This document shows, in pieces, positions 48,837 to 55,899 of a stretch of DNA of 64,000 nucleotides. The number at the start of each line of letters is the position of its first letter. Positions within the stretch are counted from its first letter, which is position 1. The stretch lies in NCBI GenBank assembly GCA_021299465.1, contig JAJTHB010000020.1, positions 85,144-149,143 of the forward strand, read 5' to 3'. The notes beneath the pieces were generated by a model. It saw only the letters and a program-made list of their open reading frames with translations, did no database searches and was not told where the DNA came from. Position numbers and translations under genes: made by a program. Source of the stretch: Rickettsiales bacterium (lineage in GTDB: Bacteria > Pseudomonadota > Alphaproteobacteria > Rickettsiales > SXRF01).

Positions 48837-49454
48837 TTAGCGAGAGTAAAACTCGATCACGAAGTTTGGTTGCATCTGCACCGGATAAGGCACTTCCGCC
48901 AGTTTCGGCACGCGCACAAACTTGGCTTTCATTTCCGCCTGGTTAAACTCGATATATTCAGGTACCGAGTGCTGCGGGTTCTGGATCATCTCCAGCACAG
49001 TCGCCATCTGCTTTGATTTTTCTTTAACTTCGATGACATCGCCTTCCTGAACGTTGTAAGACGCGATGTTCACGCGCTTGCCGTTCACCTTCACATGGCC
49101 ATGATTCACGAACTGGCGCGCAGCGAATACAGTCGCCACCACACCCATGCGATAGACCACGGTATCAAGGCGGCTTTCGAGCAGGCCAATCAGGTTTTCA
49201 CCGGTATCACCACGGCGGCGCGATGCTTCCGCATAGATTTTGCGGAACTGACGCTCGGTGATGTTACCGTAATAGCCGCGAAGCTTCTGCTTCTCGCGCA
49301 GCTGCGTGCCGTAATCCGACATTTTCTTGCGCTTGGCCACGCCATGCTGACCCGGCGCATAGGCACGCTTGTTCACAGGATCTTTTGCACTGCCCCACAG
49401 GCTGGCGCCGAGGCGGCGGCTGATTTTATACTTGGCGTTGACGCGTTTACTCAC
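48837..49454 (-). CDS. rpsD: 30S ribosomal protein S4
   Basis: 205 residues. It binds 16S rRNA and nucleates 30S assembly. It has [38 protein letters not shown] and the S4 RNA-binding domain [14 protein letters not shown] .. [19 protein letters not shown]. Monocistronic, as usual for alphaproteobacterial rpsD. A REP-like hairpin starts right after the stop codon. Confidence 0.98.
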   Translation of the reverse strand: MSKRVNAKYKISRRLGASLWGSAKDPVNKRAYAPGQHGVAKRKKMSDYGTQLREKQKLRGYYGNITERQFRKIYAEASRRRGDTGENLIGLLESRLDTVVYRMGVVATVFAARQFVNHGHVKVNGKRVNIASYNVQEGDVIEVKEKSKQMATVLEMIQNPQHSVPEYIEFNQAEMKAKFVRVPKLAEVPYPVQMQPNFVIEFYSR

Positions 49455-49522
49455 AGATTACCTATATCTTAGAAGTTTTAAAGGGAGACGCACTATAGCG
49501 AGGGAATTTGCCCTGTCAAATA

Positions 49523-49550
49523 AAAATCCCCGCTCGCCGGCGGGGATTTT
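49523..49550 (-). terminator. Terminator hairpin between rpsD and the glycine-rich gene cluster
   Basis: AAAATCCCCGC-TCGCCG-GCGGGGATTTT is a perfect 11-bp stem with T runs on both sides. It would stop leftward transcription from the glycine-rich cluster. Its core resembles the local CCCCGC repeats. Confidence 0.85.
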
Positions 49551-49570
49551 CAATTTTTTGATGAAGGAAG

Positions 49571-50017
49571 CTAAGCCCCCAGCTGCTGACCAGCAGGAGC
49601 GCCGCGGCGAGCATCTTCACGGGCGGCAAATTGACCAGGCTGCGGCTGCATGCCCATCATGGTGCCTGGCATTGCAGACATATCAGGAATCGGCGGCGCC
49701 ATATCCATAGGCTCCTGCGGGAGGTCACGTTTCTTGTTTTTGCGCAAGTAATGCGCCGCTGTGCCAGCAACAACGCCAACAGCAGCGATGATACCAAGTA
49801 TTTTAAGTGGTTTATGGAGCGGCTTGGTAATGCCGGTCACGACACCGGTCACAGTACCAACAGTTCCGCCAACTGCGGTTCCAGCGGCGCCCATAGTATG
49901 GCCAACACCCTTGCCAACCATGCCCGCAGCCTCGCCAACAGGGCCGGCAACACTACCAGAAACCACTTTGTGCGACCCAGTGAAAGACTTACTCAAATTA
50001 CTCCAAAATCCAGCCAT
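49571..50017 (-). CDS. Hypothetical glycine-rich membrane protein (cluster gene 4)
   Basis: 148 residues, no known family. An unbroken Gly/Val/Ala/Thr-rich stretch (GVGHTMGAAGTAVGGTVGTV and beyond) is followed by a clear membrane helix (ILGIIAAVGVVAGTAAHYL), a basic patch KNKKRD and a Pro/Met/Gln-rich tail. An AAGGGG site precedes the ATG. It follows the previous gene by 11 bases, so they form one unit. Confidence 0.65.
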   Translation of the reverse strand: MAGFWSNLSKSFTGSHKVVSGSVAGPVGEAAGMVGKGVGHTMGAAGTAVGGTVGTVTGVVTGITKPLHKPLKILGIIAAVGVVAGTAAHYLRKNKKRDLPQEPMDMAPPIPDMSAMPGTMMGMQPQPGQFAAREDARRGAPAGQQLGA

Positions 50018-50028
50018 AACCTAACCCC

Positions 50029-50643
50029 TTAACCTACCTGCGCTTGCTGAGCCGGAGCGCCCATACGCTTCTCGGTAACAGCCGCAGTATGCTGACCAAC
50101 AACAGGCTTCTGACCCTGAGCCTGAGCCATTTGCGAACGAATCATCGTCTCCTGATATTGTTGTAATTCCTGAATCACGCTTTGCTGACCCGCCTGCACA
50201 CCCATCGCAAACGCGCGCTGTGCAACCACCTGATCGCGATTCATGTTAGCGCCAGCCATTATTTCCTGACGGCGCTCAAACGCCGCTTTTTCTGCATTAA
50301 CGCGGCTTGTGCCTTTTAAGATGCCCAGCAATCCGCCAGCAATAGGACCAACCGGCGAAGAAAGACCACCCACAGCACCAACAGTTGCTGCGCCGCCCAT
50401 TACCAACGTGCCAGCCGTTGAAGCAAAAGCAGCACCCAGACCCGCCAGCGCACCACCAGAGCCAATCGCACCCAGAGCACCACCAATCAAACCAACAACG
50501 GCAACAGGCACCGCAGCTACAGCTGCAACCGCAAGCGCGCCAATAACACCAGCTGCCAACCAGCCAGCGAGACCGACCTTAGCAGTTTCCCAGCCAGTGG
50601 TAGCAACTGAACTCGCTGCGCTGTGATTGACTCTTTCTACCAT
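50029..50643 (-). CDS. Hypothetical glycine-zipper membrane protein (cluster gene 3)
   Basis: 204 residues, no known family. Residues ~25-110 are almost purely Gly/Ala/Val with GxxxG-type spacing (VVGLIGGALGAIGSGGALAG), suitable for tightly packed membrane helices. A charged helix follows (NAEKAAFERRQEIMAGANMN), then a Gln/Met/Ala-rich tail. The same order occurs in gene 2, suggesting distant paralogy. A Pho-box-like site lies 62 bases upstream. Confidence 0.68.
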   Translation of the reverse strand: MVERVNHSAASSVATTGWETAKVGLAGWLAAGVIGALAVAAVAAVPVAVVGLIGGALGAIGSGGALAGLGAAFASTAGTLVMGGAATVGAVGGLSSPVGPIAGGLLGILKGTSRVNAEKAAFERRQEIMAGANMNRDQVVAQRAFAMGVQAGQQSVIQELQQYQETMIRSQMAQAQGQKPVVGQHTAAVTEKRMGAPAQQAQVG

Positions 50644-50705
50644 AAACCAAACCTTTTTCTAAATCTTCCTGACCCAACTATGCCAGCATGTATTCAAACT
50701 GGATA

Positions 50706-50723
50706 ATGAAACTTTTATGACAA
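50706..50723 (-). promoter_or_regulatory. Pho-box-like site upstream of cluster gene 3
   Basis: On the leftward strand TTGTCAT-AAAA-GTTTCAT: two 7-base direct repeats separated by four A, the layout of a PhoB box (CTGTCAT-N4-CTGTCAT). It is located 62 bases before the start at 50643. Confidence 0.62.
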
Positions 50724-50726
50724 CCC

Positions 50727-51221
50727 CTAACCCATGTTACGCGTTTGTGACTGCCCTTGCCCAAAGCCTAGCGCCTGTGGGCTTATACCACCCATCTGCT
50801 GCCCCATCTGCGCTGCAAACATGGCATCACTTTTCGCGCGCTGCACATTACGGCTGTAGCTAAGCATTTTTTGTTCTTCAGCAGCATCTGCCGCTTCATC
50901 CATGCCGGATACACCTTTTCCAAGCCCAATAATGCCACCTATAATGGCGCCAACTTTTGCTCCACCTAATGCCGCCGTCAGTATGCTGCCACCTGTCACA
51001 AAACTGCCTAGCCCAATCGCAGACATTGCCCCAGCGAGCACGCCCGGCAAAATGGCCGCGCCTACAGCAAAGATAGCTGCGGTCCATAAAGCGGTCTTGA
51101 GCGTCTTCATGACAACATGCTTGCCTTTTTCCAAAGGGCGGCTGAAATTTTTCAGCGCCGGATGGGCATTTTCATTGTCACCGAACCCAAGTGTTTCCTT
51201 AATGGTATCGAACATTGACAT
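50727..51221 (-). CDS. Hypothetical glycine-zipper membrane protein (cluster gene 2)
   Basis: 164 residues, no known family. A polar N-terminus (KETLGFGDNENAHPALKNF) precedes hydrophobic Gly-rich segments (AAIFAVGAAILPGVLAGAM and AKVGAIIGGIIGLGKGVSG), then a charged helix (DEAADAAEEQKMLSYSRNVQ) and a Gln/Gly/Met tail. The ribosome-binding site is AGAGG at long spacing. A Pho-box-like site is 57 bases upstream. Confidence 0.68.
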   Translation of the reverse strand: MSMFDTIKETLGFGDNENAHPALKNFSRPLEKGKHVVMKTLKTALWTAAIFAVGAAILPGVLAGAMSAIGLGSFVTGGSILTAALGGAKVGAIIGGIIGLGKGVSGMDEAADAAEEQKMLSYSRNVQRAKSDAMFAAQMGQQMGGISPQALGFGQGQSQTRNMG

Positions 51222-51278
51222 GGCTTAAAAACCTCTTTTCACTCTCACAGTATCACACGGGCGGTGGCAACAAATCAA

Positions 51279-51296
51279 ATGAAGCTTTTATGACGA
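51279..51296 (-). promoter_or_regulatory. Pho-box-like site upstream of cluster gene 2
   Basis: Leftward strand TCGTCAT-AAAA-GCTTCAT, the same 7-4-7 layout as the sites at 50706 and 51979. Confidence 0.58.
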
Positions 51297-51357
51297 AACG
51301 CATGGAGGCGCAACCGAGCCGTCACAAAAGCGTCATTAATAGATTAATTGTTATAAA

Positions 51358-51942
51358 TCAGGCTGATGATCCAGGAAGCGAGCGGCCAGGAAGCCCTGCG
51401 CCTTGCCCCTTGCTGAGATCCTTCATCATGGCAATCGCCATACCGGGCCCACCCACCTCAGTGGCGAGGGGTGCGCTGCCGACATCCGCCACACGCTCAA
51501 TTCCCGCATCCAGCATGGCTTTTCCCTGGCGATTAAACTGGTTGCCAAACTCCATCAACCCTGCGAGCGCTGCTGCTGGAATGATCGCAGCAAAGGCAGC
51601 GCGCTGGATTTGTTTGCCTTCTTTTTCGTTTTCAGCTTCCTGATGGCGGTTAATATCGCGCTCTACCATTGAAAGCGACCCACCGGTTGCAGCCGCACTA
51701 TCAAGCTGTGCCTGCGCTTCCGCACGTTTTTCGGGATTACGGATCGCCATCACCTGATCCTGCAGGTCGCGTATCCTCATCTGGCGATCACGATCACGTT
51801 GCTGCCGCTCTTCCTGCTCTGCACCGCGATCCATGGCGGCCTGCAAAAATCCCTTTGCTTCTTCAAATGTCGGAATGAAACGCTGCTGGGTAACCAGCAC
51901 GTCGTCCTGCGCGTCAAGCGATATTTGATTAGAATTAGGCAT
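51358..51942 (-). CDS. Hypothetical protein with central coiled coil and one hydrophobic helix (cluster gene 1)
   Basis: 194 residues from MPNSNQISLD at 51942. An in-frame ATG at 51996 is open, but its first codons overlap the Pho-box-like site, so 51942 is preferred. An N-terminal polar part is followed by a very charged helix (EQEERQQRDRDRQMRIRDLQ), then KQIQRAAFAAIIPAAALAGL as the only hydrophobic segment. The tail is Gly/Ala-rich. It has no known family. Confidence 0.62.
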   Translation of the reverse strand: MPNSNQISLDAQDDVLVTQQRFIPTFEEAKGFLQAAMDRGAEQEERQQRDRDRQMRIRDLQDQVMAIRNPEKRAEAQAQLDSAAATGGSLSMVERDINRHQEAENEKEGKQIQRAAFAAIIPAAALAGLMEFGNQFNRQGKAMLDAGIERVADVGSAPLATEVGGPGMAIAMMKDLSKGQGAGLPGRSLPGSSA

Positions 51943-51978
51943 AGTCACTATTCTAAACCTGTAACCCCATAATGCAAA

Positions 51979-51996
51979 ATGAATCTTTTGTGACAA
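51979..51996 (-). promoter_or_regulatory. Pho-box-like site upstream of cluster gene 1
   Basis: Leftward strand TTGTCAC-AAAA-GATTCAT, 36 bases before the start at 51942. This is the third copy of the motif in 1.3 kb, each ahead of a separate transcription unit. Confidence 0.62.
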
Positions 51997-52039
51997 TCTG
52001 CTTTATCATCGAAGTAAGTAGCGTTATAGAGAATGGCTT

Positions 52040-53029
52040 ATGCATGACCTTATGACCAAACCCGATGTGCTCACTGCCTTTGTTTCTGCCAATCACGCAG
52101 GCATTAGGCTCGATAAGTTCCTTGCTGAATCGCTGCCTGAATTCTCGCGCGCACGATTGCAAAGCCTTATAGAACAAGGGCATGTCACATGCTGGGGTCA
52201 CGCGGCAAGTGACTCATCAGCCAAGGTCAAAGACGGCGAAACTTACTGCGTATCGATACCGGAAGCAGCAAAGTCGCATATGGAGCCGCAAGCGATTGAT
52301 CTGGATATTGTTTATGAAGATGACGACCTGCTGGTTATCAACAAACCGGCTGGCCTTACCGTCCATCCCGGGGCGGGCAACCCGGATATGACGCTCGCCA
52401 ACGCCTTGCTCGCCCATTGCGGTGATTCGCTCTCCGGAATCGGCGGGGTCGCGCGGCCGGGCATCGTACACCGCATTGATAAGGACACCACCGGCCTCCT
52501 CGTTGCCGCGAAAAACGATTCGGCGCACCTCGCCCTTTCCGCGCAACTGGCTGATCGCAGCTTATCACGCACCTACCTCGCGCTGGTCTGGGGCGCGCTG
52601 AGGCCAAAGGCCGGCACCATCACCGGCAATATCGACCGCTCCTTTTCTAACCGCCAGAAAATGGCGGTGGTGAATAAAGGCGGCAGGCCGTCGGTCACGC
52701 ACTATGAAGTGCGAAAAGATTTTGGTATTATCTCACAGGTTGAGTGCAAACTCGAAACCGGCCGCACGCACCAGATCCGCGTGCATTTCGCCCATATCGG
52801 CCATCCGCTGGTGGGCGATCCGCTTTATGGCGCACCCACCGCAAGCAAACTCAGCTCCAAAGCAGCCAAAGCACTGCCCGAAGCAACCAAGAACGCGCTA
52901 ATGGGTTTTCATCGTCAGGCGCTACATGCCCAGAAAATCGGCTTCATTCACCCCACAAGCGGTAAAGCCATGCAGTTTGAATGCGAACTGCCCGAAGATA
53001 TGAAACGCCTAATCGCTACACTAAGCTGA
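52040..53029 (+). CDS. rluD: 23S rRNA pseudouridine synthase RluD
   Basis: 329 residues. An S4 domain (GIRLDKFLAESLPEFSRARLQ) is followed by the RluA-type catalytic domain with GIVHRIDKDTTGLLVAAK (catalytic Asp147), VYEDDDLLVINKPAGLTVHP and KLETGRTHQIRVHFAHIGHP. It acts on helix 69 of 23S rRNA. The next ATG, MTKPDV, is an alternative start. A DASS transporter follows 7 bases later. Confidence 0.94.
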   Translation: MHDLMTKPDVLTAFVSANHAGIRLDKFLAESLPEFSRARLQSLIEQGHVTCWGHAASDSSAKVKDGETYCVSIPEAAKSHMEPQAIDLDIVYEDDDLLVINKPAGLTVHPGAGNPDMTLANALLAHCGDSLSGIGGVARPGIVHRIDKDTTGLLVAAKNDSAHLALSAQLADRSLSRTYLALVWGALRPKAGTITGNIDRSFSNRQKMAVVNKGGRPSVTHYEVRKDFGIISQVECKLETGRTHQIRVHFAHIGHPLVGDPLYGAPTASKLSSKAAKALPEATKNALMGFHRQALHAQKIGFIHPTSGKAMQFECELPEDMKRLIATLS

Positions 53030-53036
53030 GCCTCGC

Positions 53037-54545
53037 ATGTCCAACAATACTGTCACTGATGACGCAAGCGCATCCTTAAAAAAAACCGGCCTTGTGCTCG
53101 GCCCGCTTTTATTTTTCATGACCTTTATTGTATCGCCGCCTGAAGGCATGACGCTTGAGGCATGGCGCGCATGCGGCGTCGGACTGTGGATGGCGACGTG
53201 GTGGGTGACCGAGGCGATGCCCCTTCCCGTTTCCTCGCTGCTTCCAATCGTGCTGCTGCCGCTGCTTGGCCTGATACCGCTCAAAGAAGTGGTCGCGCCA
53301 TTTTCCAGCCCGATCATTTTCCTCTTCCTCGGCGGGTTTGTCATCTCGCTCGCCATGGAAAAATACGATCTGCATCTTCGCATCGGCCTGAATATCCTTA
53401 AAGCCGTCGGCTTTGGCGGTAAAACCGTGCTCGCCGGCATGATGCTTGCCACCGCCTTCATGGGCATGTGGATCAGCAACACCGCAACCACCATCATGAT
53501 GATGCCGATGGCGATCTCAATGGCGCTGCTGCTTTCCAAGGGAAAAGATGGCGAGGAGATTCCGCTCGGGCGCAATTATTTTGCCAAAGCGATGATCCTC
53601 GGCGTGGCGTACGGCGCGGTGTTTGGCGGGCTGGGAACCTTCGTCGGCGCGCCGGTGAACGCTATTTTGCAAGGCCATATGAATAAGCAATATGGCTATG
53701 ATATTTCACTCGCCGACTGGATGGCATTCGGCGTGCCGATCGCGCTCGTCCTGCTCGGCATGACGTGGCTGCTTCTATGTAACACGCTGATGAAAAAAGC
53801 CTATGTGGTGAGCAACGTGCAGGAGATGGTTGGAAACTCCCTTTCCAAACTTGGGCGCATCTCGCGCGAGGAAAAAATCGTGCTTTGCGTGTTCTTACTC
53901 ACGGCGACACTGTGGGTCTTTTCCTCGCAGATCGAGGCGCTGCTTGCCCGCCAGATTGATGATGCGATGATCGCCATTTTCGGCGCGCTGCTGCTCTTTG
54001 TGATTCCCACGCGCAAAAATTTTGAGCAATTCCCGCTCGAATGGAAAGACATGCAGAAGCTGCCCTGGGGCATGCTGATTTTCTTTGGCGGCGCGCTCTC
54101 GATTGCCGATGCGCTCACCCAGCTCGGCGTCACGCGCTGGCTGTCGAGTGAATTAAGCGCACTTAACGGCATGAGTCTCATCATGGTTGTCCTCATCATC
54201 ACCATCATCATCATCGCCGTATCGGAAATGATGAGCAATATCGCCACCATCACCGCCTTCCTGCCGATCATCTCAGCGCTTTCCGCCGCGCTGAATATCA
54301 ACCCGCTGCTGATCGCCGTACCCGCCACGCTCGCCGCCTCCTGCGCCTTCATGCTACCCGGCGCCTCCGCGCCCAACGCCATTGCCTTTGGCACCGGTCA
54401 CTTAACCGTCAAAGATATGGTGAAAAACGGCTTCTGGCTGGATATCTTCTCCATCGCCGTCATCCTTATTTCCACCTTCACCTTAGTGGCCTGGGCGCTG
54501 GGCATTGACGTGAGCGTCCGGCCTGATTGGGCGAGCGGGAAGTGA
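53037..54545 (+). CDS. DASS-family anion:Na+ symporter (SLC13-like)
   Basis: A 502-residue inner-membrane transporter with 11-12 segments. It has WWVTEAMPLPVSSLLPIVLLP, IIFLFLGGFVISLAMEKY, WISNTATTIMMMPMAISMAL (first SNT motif), SEMMSNIATITAFLPII (second) and ASCAFMLPGASAPNAIAFG. The family carries di- and tricarboxylates, sulfate or phosphate with Na+; the substrate is not readable. It follows rluD, and its stop overlaps the next gene (GTGA). Confidence 0.92.
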   Translation: MSNNTVTDDASASLKKTGLVLGPLLFFMTFIVSPPEGMTLEAWRACGVGLWMATWWVTEAMPLPVSSLLPIVLLPLLGLIPLKEVVAPFSSPIIFLFLGGFVISLAMEKYDLHLRIGLNILKAVGFGGKTVLAGMMLATAFMGMWISNTATTIMMMPMAISMALLLSKGKDGEEIPLGRNYFAKAMILGVAYGAVFGGLGTFVGAPVNAILQGHMNKQYGYDISLADWMAFGVPIALVLLGMTWLLLCNTLMKKAYVVSNVQEMVGNSLSKLGRISREEKIVLCVFLLTATLWVFSSQIEALLARQIDDAMIAIFGALLLFVIPTRKNFEQFPLEWKDMQKLPWGMLIFFGGALSIADALTQLGVTRWLSSELSALNGMSLIMVVLIITIIIIAVSEMMSNIATITAFLPIISALSAALNINPLLIAVPATLAASCAFMLPGASAPNAIAFGTGHLTVKDMVKNGFWLDIFSIAVILISTFTLVAWALGIDVSVRPDWASGK

Positions 54546-54775
54546 AAACCACGCAATACTACGAGTTTAGCGTTCGCAGGCGCAGGCCTGAAATAAAAGA
54601 TGAATGGGTACAAAAAGCTGCCTTGCATCCGGAGTATACACAAACCCAGCCCGATGGCCGCATTCGCCACTTTATTTATATCGAGGAATGTGATAGATTT
54701 TTGCGTGTAGTGATCGATAACGGCGAGGTCTTAAACGCTTTTCTAGATCGGAACTTCAAACCAAAGACACAATAA
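54542..54775 (+). CDS. Small protein of DUF4258-like type, partner of a DUF2283 protein
   Basis: 77 residues from a GTG at 54542 that overlaps the transporter stop (GTGA). RIRHFIYIEECDRFLRVVID and GEVLNAFLDRNFK form the conserved end seen in small basic proteins encoded next to DUF2283 genes. Such pairs have the look of toxin-antitoxin modules, but this is not established. The next gene begins 2 bases after the stop. Confidence 0.65.
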   Translation: MKTTQYYEFSVRRRRPEIKDEWVQKAALHPEYTQTQPDGRIRHFIYIEECDRFLRVVIDNGEVLNAFLDRNFKPKTQ

Positions 54776-54777
54776 TT

Positions 54778-54999
54778 ATGAATTTTTTCTACGACAAAAA
54801 AAGCGATTCACTTTACATTGAGCTTTCGGAAAAGCCGAGTTTTGATTCTGCCGAAATTTCCGATGGGCTGGTGGTAGATTATGACAAGTCAGGTCAGGTC
54901 GTCGGTCTCGATATCGAGTATGCCAGCAAGCATTTCAATATGAGTAAAATCCATGTGGAAGGCTTTAATCCACTTGTGGATATAGGCAAAAACGCCTAA
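54778..54999 (+). CDS. DUF2283 family protein
   Basis: 73 residues: FFYDKKSDSLYIELSEKPS, then EISDGLVVDYDKSGQVVGLDIEYAS, the complete DUF2283 core fold. The function is unknown; these genes often stand next to DUF4258-like genes, as here. Confidence 0.85.
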   Translation: MNFFYDKKSDSLYIELSEKPSFDSAEISDGLVVDYDKSGQVVGLDIEYASKHFNMSKIHVEGFNPLVDIGKNA

Positions 55000-55087
55000 A
55001 TAACCAACCCATTCGTTAATTTTTCCTTGCTTTACCCCCCCCTGTGTTAAGATTTGCACTTGTAAAATAATGGGGAGAGCCAATCGC

Positions 55088-55408
55088 ATGGATGATAAGC
55101 TATTTTCCAAAAGCAATGGATCATTAGAGATATGGGCACAGGATTTTGGTGATTCGGTTCATCTGAATGCAACGCTGCATAACGCGATGATTAGCAGTCC
55201 AAATAATCATGGCGGTATAACCGAGTACCTTGCTATTGATGAAGTTGAAGGAAAAAAGGCGCGGCAACTACCAAAATTTTTAAGGGAAATGGCAACAGAC
55301 GCCGAGCATGGCATTCAGATTCTGGATAAAATGGCCGTTAAACTGAGAGCGCGGGGGTATACAGTCGAGATGGATAACCAACATGGCGGGCCACTTGCAT
55401 CTTGGTGA
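55088..55408 (+). CDS. Hypothetical protein, 106 residues
   Basis: Starts MDDKLFSKSNGSLEIW with GGGGAG 10 bases upstream; an ATG 18 bases earlier is less well placed. It is acidic and soluble, with EYLAIDEVEGKKARQLPKFL and AVKLRARGYTVEMDNQ. I do not recognise a family. It ends within a small overlapping reading frame. Confidence 0.55.
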   Translation: MDDKLFSKSNGSLEIWAQDFGDSVHLNATLHNAMISSPNNHGGITEYLAIDEVEGKKARQLPKFLREMATDAEHGIQILDKMAVKLRARGYTVEMDNQHGGPLASW

Positions 55409-55574
55409 AATCAGCAATTGCAACGATATCTTTTTGGGGATCAAAACCGGCCCCAAAGATAAAACCGAGGGGCTTAAAAAAGCCATCAAAGATGCTTACG
55501 CCGAGGTCATCCGCGAAAATAAATCCCTCGCTGCTTACATGAGCAAAGGCCAGGGCGCAAAGCTCGGCGCGTAG
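55383..55574 (+). CDS. Doubtful small reading frame overlapping the previous gene
   Basis: 63 residues (MAGHLHLGEISNCNDIFLGI..), with a plausible amphipathic helix (KTEGLKKAIKDAYAEVIREN). It overlaps the preceding gene by 26 bases in another frame and has no ribosome-binding site. It may be a fragment of a gene disrupted by the repeats that follow. Confidence 0.3.
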   Translation: MAGHLHLGEISNCNDIFLGIKTGPKDKTEGLKKAIKDAYAEVIRENKSLAAYMSKGQGAKLGA

Positions 55575-55585
55575 TTTTTTCTTCG

Positions 55586-55807
55586 TCATTCCCGCGACTC
55601 GTCTCGCCGTAGCTTTAGCGAAGGCGGAAAGCGGGAATCCAGTTTCTTTGTCATTTCGACCGAGCAACGCGAGTGGAGAAATCTTAAGATCCCTCGGCTA
55701 CGCTCGGGATGACAGGTTCTAGATTCCCGCTTCTCGCCTTGGCGTAGCTTTGCTTGAGTCCATCCGCCTGAAAAATGTCGACGGCGTAGCCAGGTCGCGG
55801 GAATGAC
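55586..55807. repeat. Nested palindromic elements
   Basis: Outer inverted repeats GTCATTCCCGCGAC (55586) and GTCGCGGGAATGAC (55794) are perfect over 14 bases and bound a 222-base element. Inside it, 55649-55714 is bounded by TGTCATTTCG and GGGATGACA and belongs to the family at the ligA start. This is an element inserted into an element. With the next repeat it fills the whole 325-base gap 55575-55899; no gene is seen there. Confidence 0.82.
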
Positions 55808-55852
55808 GACAGGTTGCTGATGACATCCCCCCAATAATTTGCTACTTCCTTC

Positions 55853-55891
55853 GTCATTCAATTACTGGATTCCCGCTTCCGCGGGCATGAC
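55853..55891. repeat. Short REP-like hairpin before the decarboxylase gene
   Basis: GTCATTCAATTACTGG, then ATTCCCGC-TTCC-GCGGG and CATGAC. It ends 8 bases before the ATG at 55900, so the decarboxylase leader is made of repeat. Confidence 0.75.
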
Positions 55892-55899
55892 GGGGCACC

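Noticed and set aside
51943..51996. Upstream start (ATG 51996) for cluster gene 1
   Set aside because: These codons coincide with the Pho-box-like motif, which is non-coding at the two sister sites.
55586..55861. Leftward open frame of 91 codons with CHPERSRGI-like peptide
   Set aside because: It is the translated palindromic repeat cluster; such peptides are well-known spurious annotations.
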